In this document: positions 4,888 through 6,015 of the stretch, in pieces | Numbering within the stretch: the stretch's first letter is position 1 | Layout of the letters: the number at the start of each line of letters is the position of its first letter | NCBI GenBank assembly: GCA_030596225.1 | Contig: JAUVKO010000139.1 | Location: 1 to 6,015 of the forward strand | DNA: 6,015 bases | Source: Fidelibacterota bacterium | Lineage (GTDB): Bacteria; Fidelibacterota; UBA8477; JABMPR01 | Reading direction: 5' to 3' | Translations under genes and position numbers: made by a program | Notes under the pieces: model-generated | Databases searched by the model: none | What the model was told of the DNA's origin: nothing | What the model saw: the letters and a program-made list of their open reading frames with translations, nothing else

Positions 4888-6015
4888 ATGAGTACACGTT
4901 ACTTATTTGTTGTGTTGCTCGTTGTTGTAATGGTTCCGGTAATGGCCCTGTCACAGGGTACTATTACTGGTACAGTTACAGACGGTAACACAGGTGACGC
5001 TCTACCAGGAGCTAATGTGATCGTTGACGGCCAACCGTATGGTGGCGCTTCTGATCTGTCCGGTGCTTACATCATTGAAGGTGTTCCAGCCGGTAATTAC
5101 ACTGTATCCGCATCTGTGATCGGTTACGAATCGGTTTCAATGAGTGCTCAGGTTGCCAGTGGCATCGCCACGACCCTGAATTTTGCTCTCACCAGCGAGG
5201 CTCTGGAAATGAGTGCTTTGGAAATCTTAGCTTCTCGTGCCGATAAGAACACACCGGTTGCTTATACAAATGTGTCTAAAGAAGAGATGGAAATTCGCCT
5301 TGGTTCACAGGATATTCCAATGGTTCTTAACACAACCCCTTCAGTATATGCTACCAATCAGGGTGGCGGTGCTGGAGATGCCCGTATCAATGTTCGTGGA
5401 TTCAACCAACGTAATGTTGCTGTGATGATCAACGGTGTTCCCCAGAATGATATGGAAAACGGTTGGGTCTATTGGTCTAACTGGGATGGTGTTGGTGATG
5501 CAACATCTTCAATCCAGATGCAACGTGGTCTGAGTGCTGTAAACCTGGCAACACCTTCCATTGGTGGAACCATGAACATCATTACTGACCCAACAGCTCT
5601 GAAAGCTGGTGGAAACGTTAAGCAAGAAGTTGGTTCAGGTTCATTTTTAAAGACAACAGTTAACTATAATACTGGCTTACTGGCTGACAAAGTTGCTTTC
5701 AGTGGAACCGTCGTTCGCAAAACAGGCGAAGGTGTTATCGATGCTAACTGGACTGATTCATGGGCATATTATTTTGGTGCTGCTTATGCTTTAAACTCCG
5801 ACAATCGCTTTGAGATTTATGCAATCGGTGCTCCCCAGCGTCATGGTCAGAACCTTTACAAACAGAATGTCATGGCTTATGACCAGGAATTCGCTGCAGA
5901 AATTGCAGATAAAGAAGGAATGCAGGCGAAGTTTGACACTAGTTGGTCTGGTGATATTTCAACCTATTGGGATTTGTATGTAGATAAATTCACAAAAGAT
6001 GATGGAACTGATGCC
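4888..6015 (+). CDS. TonB-dependent outer-membrane receptor, N-terminal part
   Basis: This frame is open for 376 codons and runs off the right edge; whole receptors of this type usually have 700-1000 residues. Residues 1-22 are a signal peptide: R4, a hydrophobic core LFVVLLVVVMVPVMA, and likely cleavage after ALS so that the mature protein begins QG. Residues 24-102 are a carboxypeptidase-regulatory-like beta-sandwich (GTITGTVTD, LPGANVIV, SDLSGAYIIEGVPAGNYTV). The plug spans about 118-235, with INVRGFNQRN (167-176), the family hallmark NDMENGWVYWSNWDG (187-201) and IGGTMNI (225-231). Alternating beta-strands of the barrel begin near 242. Such receptors import large or scarce substrates (siderophores, vitamins, glycans, peptides) across the outer membrane using TonB energy. 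I see no clear TonB box between the N-terminal domain and the plug. The substrate cannot be read from this part, and no SusD-like partner is visible. A strong SD and a plausible promoter precede it. Confidence 0.93.
   Translation, partial: MSTRYLFVVLLVVVMVPVMALSQGTITGTVTDGNTGDALPGANVIVDGQPYGGASDLSGAYIIEGVPAGNYTVSASVIGYESVSMSAQVASGIATTLNFALTSEALEMSALEILASRADKNTPVAYTNVSKEEMEIRLGSQDIPMVLNTTPSVYATNQGGGAGDARINVRGFNQRNVAVMINGVPQNDMENGWVYWSNWDGVGDATSSIQMQRGLSAVNLATPSIGGTMNIITDPTALKAGGNVKQEVGSGSFLKTTVNYNTGLLADKVAFSGTVVRKTGEGVIDANWTDSWAYYFGAAYALNSDNRFEIYAIGAPQRHGQNLYKQNVMAYDQEFAAEIADKEGMQAKFDTSWSGDISTYWDLYVDKFTKDDGTDA

Noticed and set aside
4739..4954. Minus-strand open frame with a CNDC...HH pattern that suggests a metal-binding peptide
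   Set aside because: It lies antisense to the receptor promoter, leader and first codons and starts inside the signal peptide region; the cysteine and histidine residues are most simply chance from the reverse reading of the leader.

Overview
The window reads as chromosomal DNA from a Gram-negative bacterium, most likely in the wider Fibrobacterota-Chlorobiota-Bacteroidota (FCB) group. The main pointer is the start of a large TonB-dependent outer-membrane receptor with an N-terminal carboxypeptidase-like domain, a layout typical of that group. The best promoters found match the ordinary sigma-70 type (TTGACT with TATCTT or TAAAAT), and the receptor gene has a strong AAGGAGG ribosome binding site. 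That fits poorly with Bacteroidota proper and better with relatives such as Neomarinimicrobiota or Calditrichota. This placement is inference.

Four genes lie on the minus strand, read right to left: trhP (U32-family tRNA hydroxylation protein, 2655-3980), phoH (PhoH-like ATPase, 1448-2422), a thiolase (81-1277) and the first 22 codons of a 3-hydroxyacyl-CoA dehydrogenase (1-68). The last two are 12 bases apart and catalyse neighbouring steps of C4/beta-oxidation chemistry, so they are probably one transcription unit. TrhP and PhoH both act on RNA and translation, but sizeable gaps containing repeats separate them from each other and from the thiolase.

On the plus strand an open frame starts at 4888 and runs without a stop to the right edge (376 codons): the N-terminal part of the TonB-dependent receptor, with signal peptide, carboxypeptidase-like domain, plug and the first barrel strands.

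The 907-base divergent gap between trhP and the receptor gene is the most unusual part. It holds two tandem copies of a roughly 213-base, hairpin-rich element, a candidate minus-strand promoter, a candidate plus-strand promoter, and a perfect TGTGA-N6-TCACA site (the CRP/FNR-type consensus) in the receptor leader. The trhP-phoH gap also carries mobile-looking repeats: a 36-base perfect palindrome that includes the trhP stop codon, a 19-base direct repeat, and a CGCAAAG-type repeat. I found no clear novel protein system; the interest lies in the non-coding repeats and regulatory sites.
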